Made by a program: the position numbers and the translations under genes. Below, in pieces: positions 33,711 to 42,280 of a stretch of 64,000 bases of DNA. Origin of the DNA: Planctomycetales bacterium 10988 (lineage in GTDB: Bacteria > Planctomycetota > Planctomycetia > Pirellulales > Pb10988); contig CP043547.1 in NCBI GenBank assembly GCA_009664345.1, forward strand, positions 1,054,001-1,118,000. The letters run 5' to 3'. Every line of letters starts with the position of its first letter. Within the stretch, counting starts at the first letter, position 1. The notes beneath the pieces were generated by a model that had not been told where the DNA came from, did no database searches, and saw only the letters and a list, made by a program, of their open reading frames with translations.

Positions 33711-34069
33711 ATTGATGGTACAGGGAAGGAGTTATGGGACCTGTTTCTTTTCATGGATGCATTCGATCTTTTCTGGGGTGATGCTGAAATTCCTGCCGTG
33801 TTTGATAAAATGCTAGTCGGCAGCCATCTCCCTCAGCAGAGATTATGCAGAAGTCGTTCGATCGGGTTGAGCAGAACCAGGAATTTATCGTTGGAGTTCC
33901 GCCTCCCAGCCTGGGAAATCTTCCCCGATTGAACTACAACAAATGAATGACCCATGGGTTATTGACCGGAGCGGCGAAGCAGCAAAAGGAATCCTTCGCG
34001 CTCTGACCGGAACCATCCAACATACGCAATGAAATTTCTATAAATAGGTCTTCGATAGAAAGAATTATC
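33711..34069. other. Intergenic region upstream of the universal stress protein gene
   Basis: 359 bp with no recognised gene or RNA. A TATAAATAGG-like stretch at about 34041 is near the start of the stress gene and may be promoter DNA, but no clear -35 partner is seen. Confidence 0.5.
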
Positions 34070-35002
34070 ATGAGTGATTACCATCGCGCAATTGTGGCGT
34101 TAAGCATGCAAGATCCCGATACGAATCTTGTCAAGAACAGTCTCCCGCTGATTGAAGCACTTGGAGTGAAAACCGTCTATGTCACTCACCTTTCGGTGAA
34201 TACGGACCTTCCTGACGACGAATCCTTGGCTCAAGGTCTGGAGCCTGTCCGTGAGGAGATTTTGGAACAGGCACGGGACCTCGCCAAGCAGGTTCCTGAA
34301 TGGTCGAAAGAGATCGAAGTCGAGGTGGTCGCCACTCCGAATGCTTCGATCAAATCGTTGTTGGAATTCGCCAAGGATAAGGATATCGGATTAATTTGCT
34401 TGAGTTCCGGAGCAGAGAAACCAAGCCCTCTTTCGCGGCAAGCCGTGCGTCTTGCCCATCGAGCCTTCTGCTCCATCTTCGTCGCTCCGGATGCTCCGTT
34501 CTTTCCCTTCCAAAAGATTTTCGTGCCGGTCGACTTTTCCAAATCCTCCGGGGAAGCGATGCGGTGGGCGGTGAAGATCGCCGAGTACGACCCTGCCGCG
34601 AAGATCGTCGCTCAACATACTTATGATGTCCCGACCGGTTTTGAACGGAGCGGCTCCAGCTTTGATGAGTTTGCCGGATGTCTCCTGGATACGGCGAAGA
34701 AGCGATGGGAACGGTTTAAATCCGATTACGATGTGCCCGACTCCGTTTCGATCCGTTACGATCTGATTCCGCACAGCGACCGCCATCACGAATCGTCGAA
34801 ATATATCGTCTCCGCTGCGGAGGAAGAAGACGCCGATTTGGTCCTCTGCGGTAGTCGCGGAAAATCGGGGCTGGCGAGTATTGTGGTAGGAAGTGTCGCT
34901 GAAAGCCTTCTGGAAAAATTACCACTGCCGATGTTCTGTGTCCGCGAACGCAAAGAACGGATGGGGTTGATCGAGGCCCTTTTCGGTTTCGAAAAGTCTT
35001 AA
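34070..35002 (+). CDS. Tandem UspA-domain universal stress protein
   Basis: 310 residues made of two UspA domains. Domain 1 (about 1-145) lacks a full ATP motif. Domain 2 (about 150-300) has CGSRGKSGLASIVVGSVAES, the GX2GX9G(S/T) nucleotide-binding motif, with the usual VDFSKSSGEAMRWAV opening. Such proteins bind ATP and are induced by stress or growth arrest. It stands alone on the plus strand, about 80 bp before the amidohydrolase gene. Confidence 0.92.
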   Translation: MSDYHRAIVALSMQDPDTNLVKNSLPLIEALGVKTVYVTHLSVNTDLPDDESLAQGLEPVREEILEQARDLAKQVPEWSKEIEVEVVATPNASIKSLLEFAKDKDIGLICLSSGAEKPSPLSRQAVRLAHRAFCSIFVAPDAPFFPFQKIFVPVDFSKSSGEAMRWAVKIAEYDPAAKIVAQHTYDVPTGFERSGSSFDEFAGCLLDTAKKRWERFKSDYDVPDSVSIRYDLIPHSDRHHESSKYIVSAAEEEDADLVLCGSRGKSGLASIVVGSVAESLLEKLPLPMFCVRERKERMGLIEALFGFEKS

Positions 35003-35080
35003 AACTCATTCGTTAAATACTTCGCTTTTTCTAGGTTTCAGAACGTTCCCCTAGTGCAAAGGTAGAAACGAGGTCATACG

Positions 35081-36316
35081 ATTTCGGCAATAAAAGGGTA
35101 TCGGGCGAAGTGGGTATTGCCCATGGATGGGCCACCCATTGAAAACGGCCTAGTGAGAGTCCAAGCTTCGCAACTTGTAGAGGTTGAACCAAAGAGGCCC
35201 TTTTCCGAGAGGGAAGGGATAGAAGACCTCGGCGAAGTGGCGATTGTGCCGGGCTTTCTGAATGCCCATACCCATTTGGAATTTAGTCATTTCGAACAAC
35301 CGATCACTCCCGCCCTTCCTTTTACGGATTGGATCGGGAGTGTTGTTCGTTCGCGTCGCGGAACAGAGACTTCTCCACAAACTTCGCTGAAGAAGGGTTT
35401 TCGCGAGTCTCACCTTGCCGGAACCGTGGCTTTGGCCGAAATCGCCACTGAGGGATGGACTTTCGATTCTTTCAACGATCCATGCTACCAAGGGATTGTT
35501 TTTCGAGAAGTCCTTGGTTTTCAATCGGATCGGATCGAGCCGGGCTTGGAAACAGCAGAGACTTTCCTCAAAAGTACTTTTTGCAATTCCCGGTTGCGAC
35601 AGGGACTTAGTCCTCATGCTCCGTATTCGGTCCATCCGCAACTTTTTGAAGGTTTAATGGAACTGGCGGTTCGATATCGTGTCCCAGTTGCCATGCATCT
35701 CGCGGAAACCAAGGAGGAACTCGAATTCCTTCGTTTTGGCACTGGTCCTTTCCGTGAAGTGCTGGAACGTCTCGGCGTTTGGGAGGAGACTTCTTTCTTT
35801 CACGGGAAGAAACCGCTTGATTATCTTGAGCGACTTTTCCAAGCGGTCCAAAGCCTTGTCGTTCATGGGAACTATTTGTCCCCGGAGGAGCTAACCTTCC
35901 TCGGAGAACGTCGAGATCGAATGGCGGTCGTCTTCTGCCCACGAACGCATTGCTATTTCGAGCATTCCCCTTATCTACTGAAAGCGATGCTCGAAAAAAA
36001 GGTAAAAGTACTTTTAGGAACAGACAGCCGCGCTTCCAATCCTAATCTTTCACTCTACGAAGAAGCTCAACTTATTTATCAGTCAACCAGGGAAGCGGAG
36101 TGGCTGTCTGCTGCGGACCTTTTAAATAAAATCACCTTGGAAGCGGCTCAAGTTCTAGGCTTTCAAGAACACTTGGGAAGCTTAACTCCTGGCAAAGAGG
36201 CTTCCTTCGTCGTCATCCAGCCAGGCGGAAATCCACAAGAGCCAATCGAAGCCCAACTTCTGGCAGAGGATGCGCGGATTAAAAAAGTCATGCTGCAAGG
36301 AAAGTGGGTCTCCTAA
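35081..36316 (+). CDS. Amidohydrolase (TRZ/ATZ, aminodeoxyfutalosine-deaminase-like), probable AUU start
   Basis: About 411 residues, a metal-dependent deaminase/chlorohydrolase-type TIM barrel. Motifs: GFLNAHTHLEFSH (HxH), PHAPYSVHP, MHLAETKEELEF, VVHGNYL and LLGTDSRASNPNLSLYEEAQ (catalytic Asp). Subgroup: cytosine, guanine or futalosine-type deamination is possible; substrate not decided. The family N-terminus YRAKWVLPMDG is encoded in frame from 35096, upstream of the first ATG/GTG/TTG (TTG 35117), with no canonical start before the stop at 35063. ATT 35081 has GAGG seven bases upstream and is my best start; ATG 35123 would delete the first beta strand. Confidence 0.87.
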   Translation: MSAIKGYRAKWVLPMDGPPIENGLVRVQASQLVEVEPKRPFSEREGIEDLGEVAIVPGFLNAHTHLEFSHFEQPITPALPFTDWIGSVVRSRRGTETSPQTSLKKGFRESHLAGTVALAEIATEGWTFDSFNDPCYQGIVFREVLGFQSDRIEPGLETAETFLKSTFCNSRLRQGLSPHAPYSVHPQLFEGLMELAVRYRVPVAMHLAETKEELEFLRFGTGPFREVLERLGVWEETSFFHGKKPLDYLERLFQAVQSLVVHGNYLSPEELTFLGERRDRMAVVFCPRTHCYFEHSPYLLKAMLEKKVKVLLGTDSRASNPNLSLYEEAQLIYQSTREAEWLSAADLLNKITLEAAQVLGFQEHLGSLTPGKEASFVVIQPGGNPQEPIEAQLLAEDARIKKVMLQGKWVS

Positions 36317-36341
36317 GACTCTTCAAAAGTACTTTTTGGAA

Positions 36342-37496
36342 TTATTGAGACCCGAACTCGCCACTGTCATAGAGACTCCAAAACTCCGCAGGTTTCATTC
36401 GGCCTTCAAGCTGGATGCCCAATTCTTGCAGCGAGCCCATCTTACGGACGACATCCAGACCGGTCTTGATCTGATTGGGATTGAAGATCAGCCGGGTCAG
36501 CCGCAGGTCTTGCAAGTCGGTCAGATCGGTGACTTGTGTTTCTCCAATGTGCAAGCGTTGAAGGGGAAGTCGCGAGATCGGCTCCAAATTCGAAACAGGC
36601 GTTCGATGCAAGGTCAGGCTCACCAGCGGGGATTGCGAAAGTGGGGAAAGGTCCGAAACAGGGGTCATATTCAACCAAAGCATTTGCAATGGAGCCCCTT
36701 TGAGCGGCGAGAGGTCGCTCACTTTCGTATCATAAAGATTGAGTTCGATCAGAGGACACCCTGCCAAGGGTTCCAGGTATTCAACTTTCGTGCTATTTAA
36801 GTAGAGTTTATTGAGCGGCATTCCCTTGAGAGGGCTGATGTCATCAATGCGAGTTTCGTCGAGGTAAAGTTCACGCAGTGGCATTCCTTTTAACGGGGTT
36901 AAATCCTCGACCCGAGTTTGTAAAAGATCGAGCATTACCAGCGGCATTCCTTCCAGCGGCTTCAGATTGTCTACGCGGGTGCCCCGGGCGATGAGTTGTT
37001 GCAACTTCATCCCTTTTAGTGGCGACAGGTCCGTCACATTGGTGGCCGTAAGGTCCAAGCCGACTAACGGTAAACCCTCCAGTGGGGAAAGATCGCTGAC
37101 CGCTGTTTGAATCAAAGCAATCTGGGAAGGCAGTCCTTGATCAAAGATAAATTGCCCATCCATTTGATAACTTGGGTTCTTGGCCTTGATTGCGGCGTGA
37201 AGCTCCGGTTCGGTCATGTTTGCCCGCCGTGGCATGCCGACAGGCGAGCGACGGGGAGAGATCGGGCCGATAGCCGATTGGATCGCCGCTTCGGTTTCCT
37301 CCTCTGTGGATAACTCGGCCGACTCCATCTCTTCTGCGTCTTCTTCTACTGAGGTAGATTCTTCAGACGAAGAATTTTCCGTTTCTGAAGGCGATTTCTT
37401 GACGGAAGGTTGGCAGCCAACTAAGCCGAGTGTGCTGACCAAGGCAATCGAAAGTAGCGAGCAAAGCATGAGGTTGAAGGCGGGTCGAAAGTTCAT
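36342..37496 (-). CDS. Leucine-rich-repeat lipoprotein
   Basis: 384 residues. A lipoprotein signal (hydrophobic h-region then LVGC, about residues 9-27) is followed by a Ser/Glu-rich spacer (about 28-75). Then come about ten copies of a 21-residue LRR of the type PLxxLxLxxTxVxDLSPLKGM, and a C-terminal cap (MGSLQELGI, AEFWSLYDSGEF) that often ends planctomycete LRR proteins. It should be anchored to a membrane and present a protein-binding solenoid. ATG 37496 gives the lipobox; a TTG at 37580 would overlap the Hsp70 gene upstream. Gene order with the Hsp70 genes suggests co-transcription. Confidence 0.88.
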   Translation of the reverse strand: MNFRPAFNLMLCSLLSIALVSTLGLVGCQPSVKKSPSETENSSSEESTSVEEDAEEMESAELSTEEETEAAIQSAIGPISPRRSPVGMPRRANMTEPELHAAIKAKNPSYQMDGQFIFDQGLPSQIALIQTAVSDLSPLEGLPLVGLDLTATNVTDLSPLKGMKLQQLIARGTRVDNLKPLEGMPLVMLDLLQTRVEDLTPLKGMPLRELYLDETRIDDISPLKGMPLNKLYLNSTKVEYLEPLAGCPLIELNLYDTKVSDLSPLKGAPLQMLWLNMTPVSDLSPLSQSPLVSLTLHRTPVSNLEPISRLPLQRLHIGETQVTDLTDLQDLRLTRLIFNPNQIKTGLDVVRKMGSLQELGIQLEGRMKPAEFWSLYDSGEFGSQ

Positions 37497-37555
37497 GGGA
37501 TTACTTTCAGTGAGGCAAGCGGGAGCGTTCAAGGGGGGATTGCTGGTAAGCGACG

Positions 37556-39097
37556 TTAGGCCATGCGGTCGTCGATCCAAATCTTCCAGGCATCCATTTG
37601 ATCCGCACTAAGCCCGTTTTCTCGTTGGATCTCTTGTTTAAAAGGCTTGTCGTTTTCGGTGCCTGGGAAGCTGACCGCCACGGCCAACCGTCCATTTTCA
37701 CCGTAATTAAAGAAAACTTCAACCGGGCTGAGGGCAGGTAAATTACCGGGAAGCGGCTCAATGACACATTCACCGATGGTTGTGCAGGCATCCGGCGAAG
37801 TGCCTTCCCCTTCGACAATGGTGACTTTGACGTTTCGCTGATTCGCCTTTTGTGTTTTAAAAATACGTTTTGCTTTGATGGGCAACGTGCTGTTTCGAGG
37901 GATAACAATCACATTTTGTTGGCGATTCGTTTTTCGACTAAGTCCCAAGATCCCAAGGCTGTGACTGTTTACATTACGGATTTTGAACGAAGGCGGTTGA
38001 CCTTGAGCCCTGGCAATGAGAAGCCCTGCCCGTAAAGCCGCACCGTGGGCAACGGCTTCATCCGCGGAAACGGCATCTTCCGGGGGTTTACCTGCTAGAT
38101 TTGCCAAGGCTTCTCGTACCATGGGCATTCGCGACGAACCACCAACTAGGAGAATGCGATCGATTGCCGGCCAATCCATTTCTACCGTTCGTAAAAGCTG
38201 GCGGGTCGTAAAGAGAGTACGATCCAACAGATCTCCGGTCAGTTCTTGAAGCAACTCTTGCGACAGTTCGACACGGAGGGTTTTTCCTCGATAGTCACAC
38301 GTGACGGCCGTTTTGGATCGGGCGGAAAGCGTTCGTTTGGCATCTTCACATTCTCGCCAGAGCCGGGCCGCTTGATCTTCATCTTCTCGAGGATCGAGGT
38401 CATATTCTTGTTGGAATTGCTGAGCAACGTAATCGATTAACCGCTGATCCCAATCACGCCCTCCAAGTTCGACGTCGCCATCGGTGGCAATCGCTTTGAA
38501 CTCGCTGCCATGCACTGTCATCAAGGTTACATCAAACGTTCCGCCCCCCAGATCGTAGACCAATACATTGAGCGGCTTCGTGGATTCGCCTTCTTCATTG
38601 AGAAAGCCATGACGAAAACCATAAGAGATTGCAGCGGCGGTCGGTTCGTTGATAATATCGAGGACATTCAACCCGGCCATTTTTCCGGCATCCTGCGTGG
38701 CCTTGCGTCGCGGTTCGTCAAAGAACGCGGGCACGGTGATCACACAATATTTGAAATCTCCTATGAGGCGGGCCGCATCATTTTTCAGCTTTTTTAAGAT
38801 GCAAGCTTCGATCACTTCCGGCGGAAATTGATTGCCACTGATTGCCTTGCGGTAGGCACGCCGCCCGATATCTCGTTTGGCACATTCCGCAATCAAGGAA
38901 CTTTCGGTCCCAATCGCTTTGAGGGCTTCTTTTCCGACGATAATGTCATCTTCATCGATCAAGACGAGACTTGGCGTCAGAAGTTCTCCTTCTGCATTCA
39001 CTAAAGTCACGGGGCGACCGGTTTCATCGAGGTGAGCAATGGCCGAATAGGTCGTTCCTAGGTCAATGCCTACGGCAGCGTACTTTAGGTCTTTCAT
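37556..39097 (-). CDS. Lid-less Hsp70 family protein (short)
   Basis: 513 residues. Complete actin-like ATPase domain: GIDLGTTYSAIAHLDE (phosphate 1), VITVPAFFDEPRRKATQDAG, NEPTAAAISYG (connect 1), VYDLGGGTFDVTL (phosphate 2) and LLVGGSSRMPMVREAL (adenosine). The C-terminal part (about 380-513) resembles a shortened substrate-binding beta domain. The alpha-helical lid and EEVD-type tail of DnaK are missing. No dnaJ or grpE is adjacent. It is a paralogue of 39437-41881; both share an ending of the type LPxNLPxxxPVxxxxxYxxNGRL. Confidence 0.93.
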   Translation of the reverse strand: MKDLKYAAVGIDLGTTYSAIAHLDETGRPVTLVNAEGELLTPSLVLIDEDDIIVGKEALKAIGTESSLIAECAKRDIGRRAYRKAISGNQFPPEVIEACILKKLKNDAARLIGDFKYCVITVPAFFDEPRRKATQDAGKMAGLNVLDIINEPTAAAISYGFRHGFLNEEGESTKPLNVLVYDLGGGTFDVTLMTVHGSEFKAIATDGDVELGGRDWDQRLIDYVAQQFQQEYDLDPREDEDQAARLWRECEDAKRTLSARSKTAVTCDYRGKTLRVELSQELLQELTGDLLDRTLFTTRQLLRTVEMDWPAIDRILLVGGSSRMPMVREALANLAGKPPEDAVSADEAVAHGAALRAGLLIARAQGQPPSFKIRNVNSHSLGILGLSRKTNRQQNVIVIPRNSTLPIKAKRIFKTQKANQRNVKVTIVEGEGTSPDACTTIGECVIEPLPGNLPALSPVEVFFNYGENGRLAVAVSFPGTENDKPFKQEIQRENGLSADQMDAWKIWIDDRMA

Positions 39098-39436
39098 CCG
39101 TTAGGACCCAACTTTCTAACTATTATCATTCCTGGCAAGCGTAAAGCTTGACCAATTCGTGAGTTGCCTGTGACTTCTATCACTCTAAATAGAGAAGAGA
39201 TCATGGCCAAGTCTTGTTCCTTGCGAATGGTGGCGAAGTTGATTCTACATTCTTCTCAGGATGGGTTTGTTCTCTAACAACACCGATAGATTCTGAGAAG
39301 AAAGGGCTGGCTGAAATCAATACCTTTTGGTTTACTTTCTGCAGATTGAATTCACGATGAAGGAGGTTCAATGAAGTTGCCAATATGCTAGTTTTCGCCT
39401 GACTGAGAATTTTTGTCAACGCCCAAAGATATTTTG
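39098..39436. other. Intergenic region between the two Hsp70-family genes
   Basis: 339 bp. No CIRCE inverted repeat. On the plus strand GAAGGAGGTTCAATG (39358-39373) is a strong ribosome site followed by a six-codon frame ending at 39391. On the minus strand TTGACAAAAATT at about 39405-39418 resembles a -35, without a clear -10. Confidence 0.5.
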
Positions 39437-41881
39437 TCACGGGGAATCTTCGGAAACAGGGGGCACTTGTTTCAACCCAGGGAGGTCTAAATTCAGGACA
39501 TTCGCCGAAGGTACAAACCTAGCAACAAGATAATAAGCACAAATGATCGACATTCCTCCCAGGAAAATCCAGAGAAAGACTCCCAGCCGCTTTTTCCGTC
39601 TTCGTCGTTCCCGAGCTGCCAGACTAGGCCCTTCCATGTCCGGAGAAGATGCGGCACTTGTGGAGCTTCTGCCAGTGGATGCGGACTGCAATCTTCGATA
39701 GCCATCAAAGGAAGAGGAAGGAGTCTCACGAATCGAAAATCCCGGAGTCCCCGGACGTTGCGGAGCAGCCGGAGCGCTGGTTGAGTTAATTTGGAGAGTT
39801 TGCGTTTGAGTTGCGGTTGCTAAGCCGGAGCCGAACTCATAGGAATCGTTGTAGGAGGTATACTGCTCGGTCTCCTGCTCCTCCACGGCGCTCGCCTGTA
39901 ATCCTTCTCCAAAAGTGTTTGGAATGCGATGTCCACCCGATGGCCCCGTCGTTGGGGAGCGGAGCGAGGAACTTGGTGGAAAGGAAGGCTTTCGGGGGGA
40001 ATTCTCCGCCGGACCCGAGACGGACTGAGCCACAATCTGTTCATATTCTGCCGTTATGGAATCGGTTTCCGACTCTGGCGTGTCCAAGAACTCATCGAGG
40101 TCGTCATACGTTTCGACAACCGGGGCTTCGAATTTTTCAGGGGCTTGCTGCGTGGAAGCAACCGGCATCGTGGGTGCAGAGGGCGGAACGGAGGGGCCCG
40201 TCAGAAAGTCATCTTCCTCCAAGAATCCCGATGCAGCAGCTTCCTCAGTAGGTGTCACCGTCGGAGCCGAAAGTGGAACAGCAGGATACTCCTGCTCTTG
40301 GGGCCTTCCTTTCATATCCTCTTCAATGGCGATGTCGAAAGCATCCATGCCGCCTTCCTCCGCCAGAATATTCTTCCAAGCATTGATCTGTAAATCATCA
40401 AGGCTTTCTTCCCGTTCCAGCTCTAGCGAAACGGCGTTCTGGGTGTTTTCGACTTGTGCTTGAACCTTCAGACGTCCATTCACTTCGTATTCATACGTGA
40501 TATGAACCGGCCAATCCTTGGGCAAATTCGGAGGAAGCTCCCTTAAAACGGTACGACCAATTCGCGAGCAATCCTCGGGATCGCTGCTTTCCCCTTCCAG
40601 AACTTGCACTACGATGGAACGTTGATTGGCTTGCCGGGTCACACACTTCAACGTTTTCTTAGCGGGAAGCGGGGTATTTTTCTGAATCAGAATTGTATTC
40701 GTCTTCTGAGAAGTTTGCAGATCATATCCTTCAATTCCCAGGCTATGGGCGTTGACATTCGTGACATCGAACGTCGGCTGATGCCCCGCTTCCCCTTTGG
40801 CGGCAAGAAGATAACGGGAATAGATGGCCGCTCCGCGGGCGACGGCTTCATCGGGATTGACTCCATGATCGGGTTCGATGCCGGAAATATCCCGCAACAT
40901 CGCGGCAACCATCGGCATGCGAGTCGAGCCACCTGTCATCAAAATCCGGTCGATTTTGTCCCAAGTGAGTCCGGCGGTTTTGATCAAATTGTTCGTAGTA
41001 AACTTCGTTCGCTCCAATAAATCGAGCGTTGCCTCTTCGAAGTCAGCCCTAGTGATCTTGATTTCAATTTCTTGGCCGGCATGATGAACGGTGACTTTGG
41101 CACGCTGACGAGCGGTGAGGGTGTGCTTGGCTTCTTCCGCTTGTCCAATGAGCCGTTGCATGGAAGCAAGGTCTTCGCGGGGATCAAGAATATGCTCGGC
41201 CATGAAGCGTTCGGCCATCAGGTCGACTAGACGCATATCCCAATCGTAACCACCTAGTTGCACATCCCCATCGGTGCAAATGGTTTTCAGATCGCCGGCC
41301 TGCATATCAATAAGAGTTACATCAAACGTCCCCCCGCCTAGATCATAGACAACGACCTTAATTCGCTCTTGCGGGGCACCGTATTTGGTGAGATATCCCA
41401 ATTGCTCGCCAAAAGAAAGCGCGGCGGCAGTCGGCTCATTAAGAATATCGAGGACATTGAGACCCGCCATTACCCCGGCATCGTACGTTGCCCGGCGGCG
41501 AGGTTCATCGAAAAAGGCCGGCACGGTGATGATCGATTGAAGTTCCGGGCCGATTGCTTCAAGCATATCCTCTTTGAGTTTACGGAGGATATAAGATTGA
41601 ATCACTTCGGGGCGGAGTTGCTTGCCATTGATCGGGCGGGAGTAGAAAGGCTTACCCATATCGCGTTTGGCACAGGAAGCGACGCGGTCCGCTTTCAACA
41701 CAGCGACGCTTTTGGCTTCCTTCCCGACCACAACTTCTTGATCATCAAACAGGACGACGCTGGGAGTAACGGTACTCCCTTCGCTGTTTCGGAGTAAAGC
41801 ACTTCGCCCGGTCTCATCGATCCAGGCCATGGCCGAGTAGGTCGTCCCAAGATCGATTCCTACCGCTTTGCTATTGGACAT
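39437..41881 (-). CDS. Membrane-anchored lid-less Hsp70 family protein
   Basis: 814 residues. Hsp70 ATPase domain (1-385) with GIDLGTTYSAMAWIDE, ITVPAFFDEPRRRATYDAG, NEPTAAALSFG, VYDLGGGTFDVTL and LMTGGSTRMPMVAAML, then a shortened substrate-binding beta domain to about 530. A Pro/Ser/Glu-rich, low-complexity linker of about 220 residues follows, then RRRRKKR and a single membrane helix (about 765-787), and a tail of about 25 residues. The charge pattern predicts the ATPase inside and the tail outside. ATG 41881 is chosen over TTG 41887. Paralogue of the short gene downstream. Confidence 0.93.
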   Translation of the reverse strand: MSNSKAVGIDLGTTYSAMAWIDETGRSALLRNSEGSTVTPSVVLFDDQEVVVGKEAKSVAVLKADRVASCAKRDMGKPFYSRPINGKQLRPEVIQSYILRKLKEDMLEAIGPELQSIITVPAFFDEPRRRATYDAGVMAGLNVLDILNEPTAAALSFGEQLGYLTKYGAPQERIKVVVYDLGGGTFDVTLIDMQAGDLKTICTDGDVQLGGYDWDMRLVDLMAERFMAEHILDPREDLASMQRLIGQAEEAKHTLTARQRAKVTVHHAGQEIEIKITRADFEEATLDLLERTKFTTNNLIKTAGLTWDKIDRILMTGGSTRMPMVAAMLRDISGIEPDHGVNPDEAVARGAAIYSRYLLAAKGEAGHQPTFDVTNVNAHSLGIEGYDLQTSQKTNTILIQKNTPLPAKKTLKCVTRQANQRSIVVQVLEGESSDPEDCSRIGRTVLRELPPNLPKDWPVHITYEYEVNGRLKVQAQVENTQNAVSLELEREESLDDLQINAWKNILAEEGGMDAFDIAIEEDMKGRPQEQEYPAVPLSAPTVTPTEEAAASGFLEEDDFLTGPSVPPSAPTMPVASTQQAPEKFEAPVVETYDDLDEFLDTPESETDSITAEYEQIVAQSVSGPAENSPRKPSFPPSSSLRSPTTGPSGGHRIPNTFGEGLQASAVEEQETEQYTSYNDSYEFGSGLATATQTQTLQINSTSAPAAPQRPGTPGFSIRETPSSSFDGYRRLQSASTGRSSTSAASSPDMEGPSLAARERRRRKKRLGVFLWIFLGGMSIICAYYLVARFVPSANVLNLDLPGLKQVPPVSEDSP

Positions 41882-42280
41882 GTTCAACCATTGGCGATGG
41901 GGTCACCGCCAGCCTCCTACGTTCGCATTGAGAAAGGCACTGCTGCAAAAGATGGAAAGGAGATGCGTTCGAATCGCACAATGAAATGAGCATTGAATTC
42001 CCTTGATCCTAACAAATGTCATCTCTTTACTCAACTTCCGCCCTACGGAAAGAAGACTAGAAATTGGTAATTCCAACTTCCGCGAAGGGAATAACTCTTC
42101 TATCTTTTGCAACCCCTACTTTCTCTATTTTAACGTGAAATGTCTTTTTGTCGCTTGAGAAAATAAACGAGAGAGGGAAACTCCAACGAAAAAACTCCCA
42201 GAAAGCTGTATGGAAGGGTGGATTCCATGACTTTCCGGGAGTTTAAATCTTACTCGATTAAATAATCTGAAAGGCTCGCT
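41882..42280. other. Intergenic region between nrdJ and the large Hsp70 gene
   Basis: 399 bp. Holds the nrdJ terminator (42188-42244); otherwise no convincing gene, RNA or promoter. Confidence 0.55.
42188..42244 (-). terminator. Rho-independent terminator after nrdJ
   Basis: AAACTCCCAGAAAG (42192-42205) pairs with CTTTCCGGGAGTTT (42231-42244) with one mismatch, 25-base loop. On the minus strand the stem ends in GGGAGTTTTTTCG. Lies about 40 bp beyond the nrdJ stop. Confidence 0.85.

Noticed and set aside
33100-33816. 238-codon plus-strand frame rich in Phe, Leu, Ile and Val, resembling a membrane protein
   Set aside because: It is the mirror of the Asp/Glu codons of the acidic protein (GAA/GAT read as TTC/ATC), so the hydrophobic look is an artefact.
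39098-39436. CIRCE/HrcA operator upstream of the Hsp70-family genes
   Set aside because: No TTAGCACTC/GAGTGCTAA pair or close variant found.
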